Origin: Dracaena cambodiana
Taxonomy: Eukaryota; Streptophyta; Magnoliopsida; Asparagales; Asparagaceae
Direction: 5' to 3'
Length of the DNA: 64,000 nt
Assembly (NCBI GenBank): GCA_036321105.1
Contig: JAYEPQ010000007.1
Coordinates: 9,114,715-9,178,714 of the forward strand
Shown here: positions 32,160 through 45,561 of the stretch, piece after piece
Numbering within the stretch: the stretch's first letter is position 1
How the letters are laid out: the number at the start of each line of letters is the position of its first letter
The notes under the pieces: model-generated
Databases searched by the model: none
Seen by the model: only the letters and a program-made list of their open reading frames with translations
Told to the model about the DNA's origin: nothing
Translations under genes and position numbers: made by a program

Positions 32160-35100
32160 TGTAGACAAAAAAAAAATTGCAGGGCCTACCCGCGGGAGGA
32201 ATTCCCGCAGCACCCGCGGGAATTCCTCCCGCGGGTGCTAGCCACCCGCGGGAGTTTCTCCCGCGGGTGCCCACCTGCGGGAGGATCCCGCAGGTGGGCA
32301 CCCGCGGGAGGAATCCCGCAGGTTGTAACGCCCCCACTTCGGCTCTACCTTCCCCACTTCGGCTCTACCTTTTTGCTCCTTTTTTTTTTTTAAGTGGGCG
32401 ACATTACTTAATACTATGAATAACTCAAAAGTCCCATGATCTTGGAATAACCGTAACTACTGCCATGTCAAGATGAATAACCATGTCTGAAACTGAAAAG
32501 ATTTCATTTATACAGAGAGTTGATTACATAGAATGGCACACTGCTCTAAATATTTACACAAAAGAGTTAAATACTACAAGTTAAAGCAGTGCCCAGAAAA
32601 AGGAAACAAGAACAAGAAGTGACAAAGGAGACAAGAACAAGAAGTGCGAAGTACCCCAATAGTATTGTGCTAGTAGTATCCTCTACTCGACCTGGTTGGT
32701 GAAGTAAGGATCGTTGTCTGGAGCAATCTCTCCTTCACTTCTTTCGTGATCTGGGCTTAAGAAAACCCAGGGGATTAAACCCAGCAAGGAACACAAAAAC
32801 AAGATACACGTGTACTTTCACAGTACAAATAAATAAAAGAATAAATAAATTACGTTGATACAATCGTATCTTAAGAATGCTGAAAATGAATTGAGTAAGA
32901 CTATTCATTCAAATAGCATAAACAAATCATGTAAAGGTGACAAGTGTAAGCGAAGTAAATATCAATCATGTTGCATATAACCAGAACAATGTAAATCATT
33001 CACAAGCTTCGATATCAATCATGTTGCATGTAACCAGAACAATATAAATCATTCACAAGCTTCGTGTAAAATTTAATAGGTCCATGTCATGTTAGTGTTG
33101 GAATTGAAACTCAATGATGGATAAGATAGCGCGCAGTTTCTCATATTATACAAGTGCCCGTGCATACCCGGGACCCGGCCTCTAATTCATGGCGCTGAAC
33201 CATGACACACCGCTAGGTGCTACAAGTCAGATCCCGTTAAATGAAACAAGTAACGGGCATCACCCATATGGTGACTCATGTATCAGATGGTGGCTCAGTA
33301 CCACCCAGTGCTGCTAGTAAAAGGCCCTCAGCACCTATCAAGAAGTTGGCCAACAATATCCTTGTACAATACAGTACTTATCTATCCATCAATTAGTTTT
33401 TCCCATGTTAGTAATGCATACAATGTACGTGAATTAAAGGAAACATATGGATTTGATGTTAAATTGCACACATATCATTTCACAAGGATCAAGAGTTCAA
33501 GAATCAAGATTTGGAATCATGTACACATGTGTTATAAGAATGCTTCATGTCATGTAATAAGAGTACTAGAACTTGTATTCATGTCTTGTAATAGAGTACT
33601 AGAACTTGTTATCCTGTAATAAGGATACTAGAACTTGTAATATGGATACTAGAACTTGTAATCATGTCTTGTAATAAAAATACTAGAACTTGTTATCATG
33701 TCGTGTAATAAGGATACTAGAACTTGTAATCATGTCTTGTAATAAAGATACTAGAACTTGTTATCATGTCGTGTAATAAGGATACTAGAACTTGTAATCA
33801 TGTCTTGTAATACAGATACTAGGATTTGTCATCATGAATAATCTTGCCTTCATGTATCATGTTGATATTCACATGTCATATTATCATAAATCAATGGCCA
33901 AACGCGAGGCTAAAAGGATAGTCAAACAGGAAGCGGAAATAGTCAAACGCGAGGCTAAAAATTGCCAAACGCGAGGCTAAAAATGGCCAAACGCGAGGCT
34001 AAAAGGATAATCAAACAGGAAGCAGAAATAGTCAAACGCGAGGCTAAAAATGGCCAAACGCGAGGCTAAAAGGATAGTCAAACAGGAAGCAGAAATAGTC
34101 AAACGCGAGGCTAAAAATTACCAAACGCGAGGCTAAAAATGGCCAAACGCGAGGCTAAAAATGGCCAAACGCGAGGCTAAAAGGATAGTCAAACAGGAAG
34201 CAGAAATAGTCAAACGCGAGGCTAAAAATTGCCAAACGCGAGGCTAAAAATTGCCAAACGCGAGGCTAAAAATTGCCAAACGCGAGGCTAAGCCGAAAAT
34301 GGCCAACATTCGTAAATCAGGCTAAGTATGCAGTCCAGAAATTTTTCTAAGTATGCAGATCCAATATGATGTGAATTTATCCATAAAGAAAAAGGAATCA
34401 TGTACTCATAATAAAAATCAAATAATTTTCAAGAAAGATCATACATGCTACTTGTGCTCAAATACGATTCAAAGAGAGAACAAGAACAAGATGATACTTG
34501 CCTCTATTCCTTTTAATCTCCTCCTTTATCTTAGCAAAGCCTCCCTTCTGTTTTCTTTACTTCAACGAACTAGAAGAACCAAGGGTAAAGAGTGATTTTT
34601 ATTTTGTACTTTTGATCCGAATTCTCTTTGAGAGAATAAGGTTATATATGCCTAAGGGTATTTTGGTCACCTTATCCTCTAGCCTAGCCCTAAGGCTTCT
34701 TGCATGCATGACAAATGGCAACTAGAGTGCCACCTCTCACCCTCTTTTAACAACTCATCCCCACAAAAGGCCAAGGTGGTGCCCTTAGAAATTAAATTTA
34801 AATTTGAAGGTGTATAGAAAGAAACTTTTGCCTTGATAATTTGAAATGATAGTTTGGGGTGTTACACAGGTGCCAACCCGCGGGTTGTTTTCCGCTTCCG
34901 TTCCATTTTGCATGGTGATCCAGATTTTTGGGGATTTAATCGGATTCGAGGGAAAAATTTGAGCCGGATTAGAAGCCCTCCTCAATCTATAAAGTTTGGA
35001 ACAGAGTTCAGAAAAGGAGGAGATTCTTTTGGTGAGGGAATTCTTTGGCGAGGCAATTTTCCAGAGGCCGGAGTCTAAAAATCCAGAGAGGAGTTTCTCA

Positions 35101-35297
35101 ATCCAGAGAGATCGGATCGTCAACGGAGTGCAGAATCAAGACTTCACCGCTGTCAGAACCCACAAAAATAAAGGGGAATCGAAATCAATTGATCCACATT
35201 CTTGTAATATTGAATTTATTTTGTAATTTTTCTTTTATTACTGTAATTCAAAATCAAATTGGCAATATAAAGGAAGATTCAATTTTTCAGGCATACA
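32160..35297 (+). repeat. 3' LTR of the unit B LARD, split by solo LTR
   Basis: About 590 bp without the insert. TGTAGACA start and GGCATACA end. Its GC-rich part has CCCGCGGG more regularly than in A. Confidence 0.85.
32324..34866 (+). mobile_element. Solo LTR (Gypsy-like) nested in the unit B LARD
   Basis: TGTAACGCCCCC ... GGGGTGTTACA, between CAGGT copies at 32319-32323 and 34867-34871. 2543 bp; 44 bp shorter than in A because of the CAAACGCGAGGCTAAAA array (33895-34295). Confidence 0.8.
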
Positions 35298-35771
35298 TCT
35301 ATAATATGCTAATCAATAAAAGTTGAATCTTGCATGAAGCGCAAGGTTTTATGGTATAAACAATTCATGTATCTTATTTTGAATTCCAGGTTTATTTTAC
35401 GTTTTTATGTAATTTGAAGCACATGCATGCATATGCAAGCATATATGTCACAACTGTAGATTCCAACAAGTTTGGCACCTCAATGCACCTAAGCTTACTT
35501 TTATAAGTTTTAACTTACATGTATCACAAGTTATGCACGTAATTAGTACAGATTCTGTCTGGTTCAATAGATTTCAACCGATGATCTATCTCTCGCGTCC
35601 GAGATTGGATCGAGGTAATTCTTGATTACTTGGAGAGTTGTTTCAATCTTATAACTTTTTTCCTAAATTGATTTTTCTTATTTATGTTGTATTAGCATCA
35701 AACTTGGTCTAGAAACCTCAACCTTGTTATTATTGATGAAACACTCTCCTTTGGTGACCTCAGTAATAGTA
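35298..35771. other. Spacer after the unit B LARD
   Basis: Matches 8021-8494; nothing recognisable. Confidence 0.45.
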
Positions 35772-35779
35772 TTAACGTG

Positions 35780-37775
35780 GGGAATTTCTAGAGGGGCACA
35801 TCTTTTTTCGTAGTGAGCCCACTTAAAACTTTCTATTTATTTACTACTTGTCATCTAAGTTTAAGGACAAAAATACCCCTCCTTTACCCTCCCAGCGGCA
35901 TCGTCTTTTCCCGTGCGAATGCAGATAAAAGGGGGGAAAATCCGATCCCGAAACCCAAACCCAATTCCTCTTGAAAACTTACTCCCTTTCAGTAAAGAAT
36001 AGCAGAAATTAAAATTTATATTTGGCTTAAATCAATACTTTCATCATTAAACCCTAAAAAAAGATCAAATTTTTTTCATTGGTGGGTCTACGAGATCAAC
36101 GAAAGCTAATCCGGGATTGCATAACCAGATAAGCTATATCCTATCCGGTTCTATAAACCCGGATCAGCTGATCCAGTTATGTAAATCCAGATAAATAATC
36201 TAGGTTTATAGTCCCGGATCATATACTATTGATCGGGCTTACGTATCTGGATCAATAGTATATGATCCGGGACTATAGGCCCGGATCTGAGAATTAAACA
36301 TGAAAATGCCTACAAAATTTAATGAATGCAATTAATGAAAGCAAAAATTTAAGTTGTAACACATAGTACAATGATTCAAATGAATGCAATTAATGAAAGC
36401 AATTATTAAAAGCAATTAATTTAAGTTGTAACAACAACAATTAATGAATGCAATTAATGAAAGCAAAACGATTCAAATGCCATTGATCAAAGATGAAAAT
36501 GCCTACAAAATTTAAGTTGTAACACATAGTACAATCATCCACATAAACACTAAGAAAGATGAGATATATGTATATAAACTTTGTACTCCAAAATATTTAC
36601 AAAGAAAAACATTCGATCCTTCAAGTCTCTTTAACTATATCACTGCTATGAAACACACCGAAAGCCTCTGCAAACTGCGAGCCAAATTCCAAACAAAACC
36701 GAACACAAGAACACATGCGCGATCACCACAATCTTCACATGCCTCCACCACAATTTCGTCCCAATCTGGCGATTCCTGTTCGGAAAGCTCAAGCTCATGC
36801 TCAAACTCTTTGCATTAGTATCCATGCTGCTTCCACCGTCGCTCTCAGCCCCTGCCAAGTCAATCTTCACCACCGAATTCTTCCGCTCGACCCCATTACT
36901 ACTACTACTACCACCATGGAAAAGCGGCGACTTTGTTGAGCTCGAGCTCAATTTGTAAACGTTCAAGTTGTCTTGGTTCATGCTCTTTAGGGAGCAGATC
37001 AAGCGTTTGATGATGGGGACAAGGTCGTCGCCGAAGTTATTAGTGCTCTTCTTGTAGCCGTTCTTGATCTGGTGGAGGAGGTGGAGGAGCTTGCGCTTGT
37101 TGGAGGAGGAGGAAGAGGAAGAGGCAGAGGGGTAGTGATCGACGATGGTGAAGGAGACGAGGGAGCCGTCGATGAGGAAGCCGAAGGTGCGGCCGCCGGC
37201 AGTGTGGAAGTAGTGGGAGTGGAAGGGTGGGGCCCGCTTGGCGCAGAGAGAGGCTAGGGTTTTGAGGTCGCGATCACCGCCGTTGTAAGTATAGAGGATG
37301 CGACTATGCTTGGAGACGCGACCAGCTTGCCGATCAAGGATTCCATTAGAGTAAGAGTACAGATGAAGATCTTAATCTCAATATCTTTCTCCTTCTCCGA
37401 CAGTTTCCCCGCGACGGCGGCGAGGAAAATGCGGGAGAAGGGGAAAGATTGGGGTTTTGGAGGGAATCAGAGCTTGAAAAAAAGGGAGGAGAGGGCGGCG
37501 GCCGGGATGCGAGCGGCGACGGCGACGGCGACGACCGGGGGAGTGGGGTGGTGGTGGGTCCAACCGGGCGGTGGTGGGAGAGACGGCTTGGGAGAGGGAG
37601 GAAGAGATGAATCGATCGGTTTTTAAGAACGTGGGAGAGAGAGAACTGGAGTGGGTGTTTTAGGAATCATTGGCGTGCTCACCAGGAAAAATCCTTTTTT
37701 TTTCCAAAAAAGAGAGTATGCTCACTAAAAAAAATGGCTCACTATAAAAAATAGTGTGCCCTTCTAGAAATTCCC
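35780..37775. mobile_element. TIR element with phytolongin-like sequence, unit B
   Basis: Same ends and the same 8-bp flanks (TTAACGTG 35772-35779, TTAATGTG 37776-37783) as in unit A. It includes the 28-bp-arm hairpin (about 36206-36276). Confidence 0.65.
36646..37371 (-). pseudogene. Phytolongin-like frame, unit B
   Basis: 241-residue open frame with the same features as 9363-10088: VSKHSRILYTYNGGD longin start, RTFGFLIDGSL, WWRHVKIVVIAH and WLAVCRGFRC tail. No Met at the N-terminus. I found no frame-breaking change relative to A, so the frame has stayed open in two copies. Confidence 0.7.
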
Positions 37776-37783
37776 TTAATGTG

Positions 37784-40140
37784 TCTTTCATATTCAAATT
37801 CAGATTGAGCTGATTCTTAATTAGTTGGAAATATATTTTCAGACCTTACAACTTCCTCCTGATTCACTCATTATTCGTTGTAAATTATGGCTTGGAAGTC
37901 ATTATTCCTGCATAGTCAAAAACCCCATTACTAGTCATGCCCAGCCACGACCCGGCCATGCCCTCTTATACATGCATACACGTTTACAAGCTTTTAGTTA
38001 TACTTGTTACCTCCTGTCCATATCTATCAATGTATATACATGTCATATTGTTTGACCATCTGTACATGATTTTTTTCTATACCAGATATCTGAACACTAG
38101 TAATACAAGATATGTATGCATGCTAAAAAAAATATTATAACATGGATATTGGAGGAAGTGAACTATGAAACTGTATATGTATTTCCGGAGGATAGGGACA
38201 TAGAGGTTGTGCAACCGAAATAAGAGCCCAACTGCAGGGATCTTATGCTATCACTGAGGCCTTGTACTGATGTTATCTAATATTGAGTACCTGAATGGTA
38301 TGCCCAGAGAATGCAACGATCCTGAGGTTTGATGAGTATCCTTAGTCGTGTGTTTGGTGACTGTGATAGTCCTAGGGTCTGGATGCCTAGCAGCATGTGC
38401 AATTCAATATTGAAGTCTAAGGCTGTAGTCTCAAATATGCTGAGACCTTTTCAGAACATGCATCTGTAGTTCTGTTCCAAATAAGATTGATGAATGAAAG
38501 AATAACACAACATTTCCAGGCTAAATTAGATGATTGTTCCAAATCTGCTTCTTTATTATGTTATGCGGATAGTAAGGTTTATTTTGATACATTGTCATGG
38601 TAAAAGACATATGGATAGACGGTATATTATGTATCATAACTCACAAACACTAACGATTAACGTATCTATTGTGATTTTAGATAGTATATTTAGCACCGAA
38701 TGATGATTAATTGACAACCATAAAACCTCTATGAATCTGACTATAGTAGAAGTAGTGATGTGCCTTCATAAATGGTGGATGGCTGAAAAGAACAGACAAG
38801 TCCTAAAATATATCGAAGAAGAAATTCAAGATTCAAATACAAACTAAACAAAAAATTGCATTTCTTTTAATTCAAGATTGAAAATATATTGCTTAGTGTC
38901 AGTCTAGTCTAATTGGGACTTACTTATATTATTATATATGATGCATTAGTTTTTTTAGTTATAATGTTACAAAGATTAATTTTATAGAAAATAATACTAT
39001 TTTTAAATGAAAATTTTTCATGTCTGTTATTATAAAAAAAATTTTGAATATTTAGCAGTTTTTTTAATTTTTTTTATTGTTTTTTATCTTTGTATTTATT
39101 GTTTTTTTTTTTTTTTTTTTTTTTTTTCCCTATTGATCTTGATTTATATGTGATCTTCATCCTTGCAAAACAAGACCGAAATGTATTACAAAGTTATAGT
39201 ATGTATTGGTTTCCCTAATGGTAGAGATAATGTAATTTTCTTTTTAATATAAAACCCTATATCCGTCTTCAAACTGAGACTTCAATTTATCAGTAAAGCA
39301 AACCAAAGTCAAGTAAACCAATAGTTATAGATACAGTACTTTCTTTAAAAATTTAAAAAAAAAAATTGGAACAGCATGCCAAGTCGGACATATATAGAAA
39401 TTTACCCAGTTCCAAAGTATGGTTAAAATTATGGGTGCAAAAGGATTTGATTTTATCTCCATCATACTTGGATTCGAATTCAAATATCTTTTTGGGTTTA
39501 GTAAAGATTTTTGCATCCAGTTAAATGTGGGTGCGAAGAGAGTTTTCCTCTTTCTTTTTTGCTTGATTCATATCTAAATTCAGATTTTAACAAAAATTTC
39601 TATTACTTAAATAAAATCTGGGCATTATGTTCTTATACGAAATATATAGAAAGCTGGTGTATTTGTTGATTCGCAAATTTACTGTAATTTTAAAGTACCT
39701 GATTGATAGGACTTAAGTGAGACTCATATATATTGATAATATACTTGGACTGCATCAAGTGTACAAATTAAAAACATAACATATTAATAACACCATATGC
39801 TCACAAAATTTTATTCATAAATACTTATAATTATAAAATTATTCTTCGGATCGGATCGATAGCCATTTCCATGAACATCTAAGTTCCGTTTTAACCAAAT
39901 ATGAGAGCACTTTTCACTTCCATTAACAACTCATATCCGAATCATTGATTCGCGTCAAAGAAATAAATATAAATATGGGCACATATTTAGCGCATGTTTA
40001 GTTGTTGGATTTCTATTAAGAATTCTGATACCTTTCTAAAATTCTAAGAGCATCACAAGAATTAATATAGCATGCTCGACACCCACAAACTTCAATCCAA
40101 TTTTGACGTGTTTTTGGGGAAATTTATCTTGTATTTGGGG
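37784..40140. other. AT-rich spacer, unit B
   Basis: Partner of 10501-12874. It has several differences from A and C, including loss of about 20 bp near 38,870 and a longer poly-T (39,103-39,127). Confidence 0.4.
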
Positions 40141-40433
40141 AGTGTTTGGTTACTTACAGGTTACCTACAAGTGGTGTTACTGATGTTATTGCAAATATAG
40201 CTGTAGCAATTGAAATTTGCTGCAACTTAATTATATTATTGTGTTTGGTTTGGAGCTTGTAAGCAGTAATTAGAGTCGTAAAAAAACAGTGTTTTTTTCT
40301 ACAACTGCAATTATTACTTGTAGTTGTAATTATAAACTTTTGCAAGTGCAGCCGTAATCTAACAATGACACTTACAGCAAAACTGGATGCAATTGCAACC
40401 ACTTCAGATGCTAAAACTAGCATCCTAACACCC
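40141..40433. mobile_element. hAT-like MITE candidate, internally deleted, unit B
   Basis: It keeps the left GTGTTTGGTTACTTACAGG and right CTAACACCCCCT ends but lacks the middle (joined at GTCGTAAAAAAACAGTG). This internal-deletion form is how MITE-like derivatives arise. Confidence 0.4.
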
Positions 40434-40727
40434 CCTTAGATGGGGTCGAAAATTCTTACTGTAGTTCTAGCAAAATCAAAAAGATCATCACATAAGTAAG
40501 GATTATAAGTAAGGATTTTGATCTAGATATTCTATCTAGTTTAAGGTGGATTTTATTTAGGGACCCGCGAATAACCAAATTTCGATGCGTGAAAGTTTTA
40601 ACATGTACGTATGGTGAGGCAGTGTGACACACTAATAGGGCCTGTCAGCTGCCGCATCACCATCTGCCACTATGGATGAGATTGGACAGATCTATTAGTT
40701 AACTTTTATTCTGCTTTATTCAAAATT

Positions 40728-41906
40728 GGGGTATTTACTAGTTTGTCCATCAAATCTTTATATATTATGATTTAGTCCTCCAAATTTTCATATTTAGGAT
40801 TTAGTTCCCCAAATCTCCTAAGTTATTACAATTTAGTACCCCTCCCTGACTTCTATGAATACAGTTTAATTTTTGATCTGATATTACCATTTTATTCCTC
40901 CTTATTCATTATTTCTCAATCTCCTCTCTTCTCCATATTTCTTGCTCGTCTCTTCTCCTTTTCCTCTCATCTCCTTTGCTTTGTTGGGTTGGTATTAATG
41001 TTCATGTTTTTTTTTTTTTTTGCTTCATTAAAGGATGATGACACCGTAATCCAAGCGCGGCAGTCCAAGTGTCCGAACCTTCCTCCTCCGGCAACGATCC
41101 TTTGATTTTCAAAGACCCTTCTCACCAGAGTGGTCTTTCCCAAGCCAGCGCACCCCACCACTGAGATCACACGCGTTTGTTCCAAGTCCTCGTACAAATT
41201 TTTTTTTGATAAGGTTGTCCCTGTGCTCTTCAATTCCGACGAGCTCACTGTCTTGGGTGAAGATAGCATTCAATCGATAAGGATGCTGTGAGAGGTCTCC
41301 GGCTCTTGCGATTGCAGAAGCAGCCGCTGCATTTGAAGGCGTTGAGATGAAGCCAAATTTCTGTGCTCTTTTGCAAGCCTCGTCCACACCGACCTTGATC
41401 CTCTGAATCTCGACTGCAAGCCAGTAGCGCGCGTTACCCGTCCTGAGCAGACGAGTGCCCATCCTGAGTGCGCGGGTACCGAGCTCGATGCCAGCGCCAG
41501 TCGAGAGTAAACGAGCACTGATTCGGCGGAAGCGAGTGGTTCCCCTCGTTCCGAGCAAAACCGGCTCTCCTTAGAAAGTGAGTCCCAGCGCGAGAGCTAG
41601 GAACATGAACAACAAGCCTTGCCTTTACTGAAGCAAAAGAAAAGAAAATGAACATAAACAAACCCAACGAAGTAAGGGAGAAGAGAGTATACAGAAAGAA
41701 GGAAAAGAGAGCAGAAAGAGTAAGAATGAATAAAAAAAGGTGAAATGGTAATATCAGGTTAAAAATTAAACTGTGTTAACGGAAGTTAATGAGGAGACTA
41801 AATTGTAGTAACTTAGGAGATTTTGAGGACTAAATTCTAAATATGAAGATTTGGAGGACTAAATCATAATATATAAAGATTTGAGGGACAAACCTGTAAA
41901 TACCCC
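40728..41906. mobile_element. Pack-MULE with NB-ARC cargo, unit B
   Basis: 1179 bp, flanked by perfect TTCAAAATT (40719-40727 and 41907-41915). TIRs 40728-41034 and about 41622-41906. No Copia insertion here, so it shows the site in the unoccupied state. Confidence 0.88.
41035..41621 (-). pseudogene. NB-ARC (RPM1-like CNL) fragment, unit B
   Basis: Same cargo as at 17531-18122. An extra T in the CAAATTTTTTTTTGATAAGG run (about 41197) shifts the frame just before the P-loop segment (DNLIKKKFVRGL). The P-loop itself, GCAGLGKTT, is still encoded in the neighbouring frame. Confidence 0.8.
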
Positions 41907-42477
41907 TTCAAAATTTTAAATAAGACAGATTAAAATTAGCTTGTGTACGCGTCTATTACCATTCCTATCTGGGGCATAGTCCGCACGCTAACTGTTACTG
42001 TGTTTGGTTTGGAGCTTGCAAGCGTTAACTAGAGTTGTAAAATTCTTTAAATATTAATTTTTTGTTTTCAAGATGTTTGAATTTATCATATTTACTAATA
42101 ATACAATCACTATTTTAAAAGTAGAGAAGAAAATAGTGTTTTTTCCACAACTGCAATTATTACTTGTAGTTGTAATTATAAATTTTTGCAAGTGCAGCCA
42201 TAATCAAACAATGATCACTTACAGCAAAACTGGTTGCAAATGCAACCACTTCAGGTGCTAAAACTAGCATCCTAACACCGCCTTAGATGCGGTCGAAAAT
42301 CATTACTGTAGTTCTAGCAAAATCAAAGAGATCATCACATAAGCAAGGATTTTGATCCAGAGATTCTATCTAGTTTAAGGTGGATTTTATTTAGGGACCC
42401 GCGAATAACCAAATTTTGATGGATGAAACAGTTTTAGCTTGTACGTATGGTGGGGCAGCGTGACTCACTGATAGGGC

Positions 42478-42501
42478 ATGGTAATGGACGCGTCAACGGG
42501 C
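42478..42501. other. 24-nt filler at the unit B deletion junction
   Basis: Unit B jumps from the equivalent of A 18970 to A 21718. Between lies ATGGTAATGGACGCGTCAAC plus GGGC, which occurs again at 43132-43155, inside the intron 6 MITE about 0.65 kb downstream. In unit B the match is 24 nt. It reads as a templated insertion made during end joining. Confidence 0.8.
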
Positions 42502-43126
42502 AGAGAAAAAAATGCTAATATTTTTTAACATGCTACAGATGGGATCTTTCAGCTATAGAAACACTTCCTACTTACATGCAGGCATGCTATGCTGCCTTGT
42601 ACAACATCACTAATGAGATTGCCCAAACTGTTGCTAAGGAACACAGTTGGAACCCTATTAACTCTTTGTCGAAATCAGTGAGTATCTTAACGAATTAAAT
42701 AGTATACGTCGAAACGTTTTTGGCAGCTTCATAAGTTTATAAGTTTATAACCTTTTCTCTTTTCGATTGATCAGTGGAAAAGATTATGTGATGCATTTAT
42801 GTTGGAATCAAAATGGCTCCGATCCAAGCAAATACCGAGGGCCGATGAGTACTTGAAAAATGCTATGATCACCTCAGGGGTGCACATAGTGTTGATGCAT
42901 GCATTTTTCCTTTTGGGGCAAGGAATTACTGAGAAAAATGTGAATTTCCTAGAGAGCAACCCCGCTATAATGTCTTGCCCAGCGAAAATTCTTCGACTTT
43001 GGGATGATTTAGGAAGTGCCAAGGTATGGAAATTAAATTTGCTAAATCAAATCATATATTTTAAGTTCATATTGCATAAGTTCCACCTTTTATGGATTGT
43101 TAATAATCTCATACTTCCTCTAAATC

Positions 43127-43277
43127 TAGGAATGGTAATGGACGCGTCAACGGGCCAATTTTTTGCCCGTTTTATATAAAATTTTGAATTAGAAATTTGA
43201 AACTTTCATTTTTAATTCAAAATTTTGTATAGAGTGGCCAAAAAATTGGCCCGTAAACATGTCTATTATCATCCCTA
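43127..43277. mobile_element. hAT-type MITE in TPS intron 6, unit B
   Basis: 151 bp, same ends and flanks as 22342-22492. Confidence 0.8.
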
Positions 43278-43344
43278 TCTATATCTTTTGTAAATCTAAG
43301 ACAAACCATAATTTTAAGTATATTTCCTGTGATCGACATGTTAG

Positions 43345-43347
<3 letters not shown>

Positions 43348-43411
<64 letters not shown>
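43348..43411. repeat. (TA)n microsatellite, unit B
   Basis: About 31 TA repeats beside the MITE. Confidence 0.9.
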
Positions 43412-43414
<3 letters not shown>

Positions 43415-43935
43415 GAATGCATTTAAGATAGATTTATTCATTTTGAAAACTTTACACATACTACCATATTTTATTGCCTTAGTTTATAAATTTTACGACT
43501 TCCTCAACTTCTTTCAGGATGAAAATCAAGGTGGCTTTGATGGTTCATATGTGGATTGTTACATTAGTGAATATCCTCACTACTCAATTGAGAACACAAG
43601 AGATCACGTTAAGCAAAAGATTTTCAGTACTTGGCAAGATCTCAACCAGGAATGCTTTTCAAAAGAGCATTTTGCTCCGAATCTTGTGACTGGATCTCTA
43701 AATATCTCGCGAATGGTTGAAGTGATGTACAGATATGATGACAATCAAAATCTCCTAGTACTCAAAATTTACATTAATGTATTGCTCTTCAAAAGCTTAT
43801 AGCTAAATATGGTGTAAGCTAATAAGAACTGTAAAAGAAAATAAAGCGAAAGCGGAATAAAAAAATTTCTGTATATTTTCTTGTTGTGACTTGTACAATG
43901 AGCCATCTTTTTATAAGTGAAAGAGGTAAGGAAAA

Positions 43936-44180
43936 GAATAATTACATGATCTGTAATTGATACTAATTACATAAACTATTCAATTAGTCCAATCAAAAAT
44001 TTGTCAACTATTCTAAATTAGTATAATCAGATATTTGTCAACTATTCTAATTTAGAAAAATATCTCAACATCTAATATGAAAATATCTCAAAATATCTCA
44101 GTAATATAATCATATCTCATCATATTTCAACATCCCCCCTCAAACTCATGGTAGCGTCGTAGAAGCCAACTATGCTATTG
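43936..44180 (-). mobile_element. Copia LTR remnant on the minus strand (tentative)
   Basis: Unit B differs from A here. Read on the minus strand, CATGAGTTTGAGGGGGGATG is a typical Copia polypurine tract followed by TGTTGAAATATGATGAG, an LTR-like start with repeated GATATTTTGAGATATTTT and AGAATAGTTGACAAAT motifs. Only about 240 bp remain. It replaces the second exon 7 copy found in unit A. Confidence 0.45.
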
Positions 44181-44220
44181 GCTTAGTTATAAATTTTACA
44201 ACTTCCTCAACACCTTTTAG

Positions 44221-44492
44221 GATGAAAATCAAGATGGTTTTGATCATTCATACCTAAATTTCTATGTGAATTAATATCCTTACTGCTCAATTAAGAATGC
44301 AAGAGATCACGCTATGCAAAATATTTTCAATACTTAACAAGATCTCAACAAGGAATGCTTTTTAAAGGACCAATTTGTTCTGAATCTTGTGACTGCATCT
44401 CTAAATATTTTGCGGATGGTTGAAGTGATATGCAAATATGATGACAATCAAATACTCGAAGATTACATTAATGTATTGCTTCTCAAAAGTTT
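44221..44492 (+). pseudogene. TPS exon 7, degenerate copy, unit B
   Basis: Partner of 24789-25064, with the same stops (GTGAATTAATATCC, ATACTTAACAAG). Confidence 0.85.
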
Positions 44493-45561
44493 ATGTGTGT
44501 GTATATATATAATGCAAGCTATAAGAACCATATTATTGGGATATAGATACATTAGCTATAATCCAACTCCCATACTTACATAACCTACGTACCCTGTGTT
44601 GTTGACAAAACAATTTGTACCAAATTAGTAAAGTGTATATACTCTTGTTATATAAAAGTATATCGTTCAAATTTCTTGTCATGTTCTTTTCTGCACATGC
44701 ATTCTAGATTATTTTTCAAGAAAATTTCCATTAGGGACTTCGATCGTATTCATTATATATCCTTATATCAGTATATTCGATATTGTTCATATCTGTCTGG
44801 AACGTCGGATACTAGTAGTGGCTAAGGCCAGGTAACAGATAATATTTTTCATTCCAAACTGAAACGGAGAAATTTCACATTAAAAGGATTGTTCTCTCCA
44901 TTTTTATGATTTTTATATATTGTTTTGAGACATTTTCAGATTGGTTGATTTTGGACTGATACTGCACTCATATATTTATTTTATCTAAAACTTAAATCCA
45001 AAGTTTTTTCTTTTTAGCAAAATAAATCATACCAACTATTGACAAAGGGGAGATGTTTTGAAGAACGACAGTAGTGCAAATATCGGGATAATAGCCTTCA
45101 TGCTTGGTTATTTTATGCATTCATCTATTATTCCAATGTTCTTTCAGTCTAAACAAAACTAAAACATCTACGTCCTCCATCTCCATTCTATCCTTGTCCA
45201 ATCTTTGCAACCCATCAGAATTTAGCTAAAAAAACCACCATCAAAATTTAAAAAAAAAAAAATTTAAAAATCAGCCTAATAATTTCCAGAAAAATCTCAT
45301 AAAATCTCCAAGCTTATAACTTGAGCTCGTTAACTCCAAATCAAAAATCAATTTTAGTTTCAAACCCCAAATTCACTCTAGCTACTTTGGCCAACCTTAG
45401 AAGCCCATTCAAGACGTTTGGTTATAGTTTAGATGTCATTGGAGTGATCAATCAATAAATTACAAGATTGTTTTCATCAAACCTTAGAATGAAAGTAAGA
45501 AAATTCACATTTTATGATTTGATTATGATTTCTTTATGTAGAAATAACCAGAAACCACATC
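44493..45561. other. AT-rich 3' spacer, unit B
   Basis: Partner of 25065-26126; no gene recognised. Confidence 0.45.

Larger units (their letters stand above)
26794..35297 (+). mobile_element. LARD-like LTR retrotransposon, unit B copy
   Basis: Complete element of 8504 bp, including a nested solo LTR. The 5' LTR is preceded by CCTAT (26789-26793) and the 3' LTR followed by TCTAT (35298-35302). The interior matches unit A at about 98-99% by eye, with an extra GC-rich/A-run segment at about 28350-28465 that A lacks and C also has. No retroviral-type proteins seen. Confidence 0.85.
42539..43802 (+). pseudogene. Terpene synthase, 5'-truncated, unit B
   Basis: Only exons 5-7 remain: 42539-42677, 42775-43023, 43518-43802. 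Exon 5 has CAA (42624-42626) where A has TAA, and SAVETLPTYMQACYAALYNI continues through NEIAQTVAKEHSWNP. Splice sites and the DDLGSAK-DE motif are intact, but promoter, exons 1-4 and DDxxD are gone with a 2.75-kb deletion. It cannot make an active enzyme. It could supply intact C-terminal exons by gene conversion to A. Confidence 0.92.
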
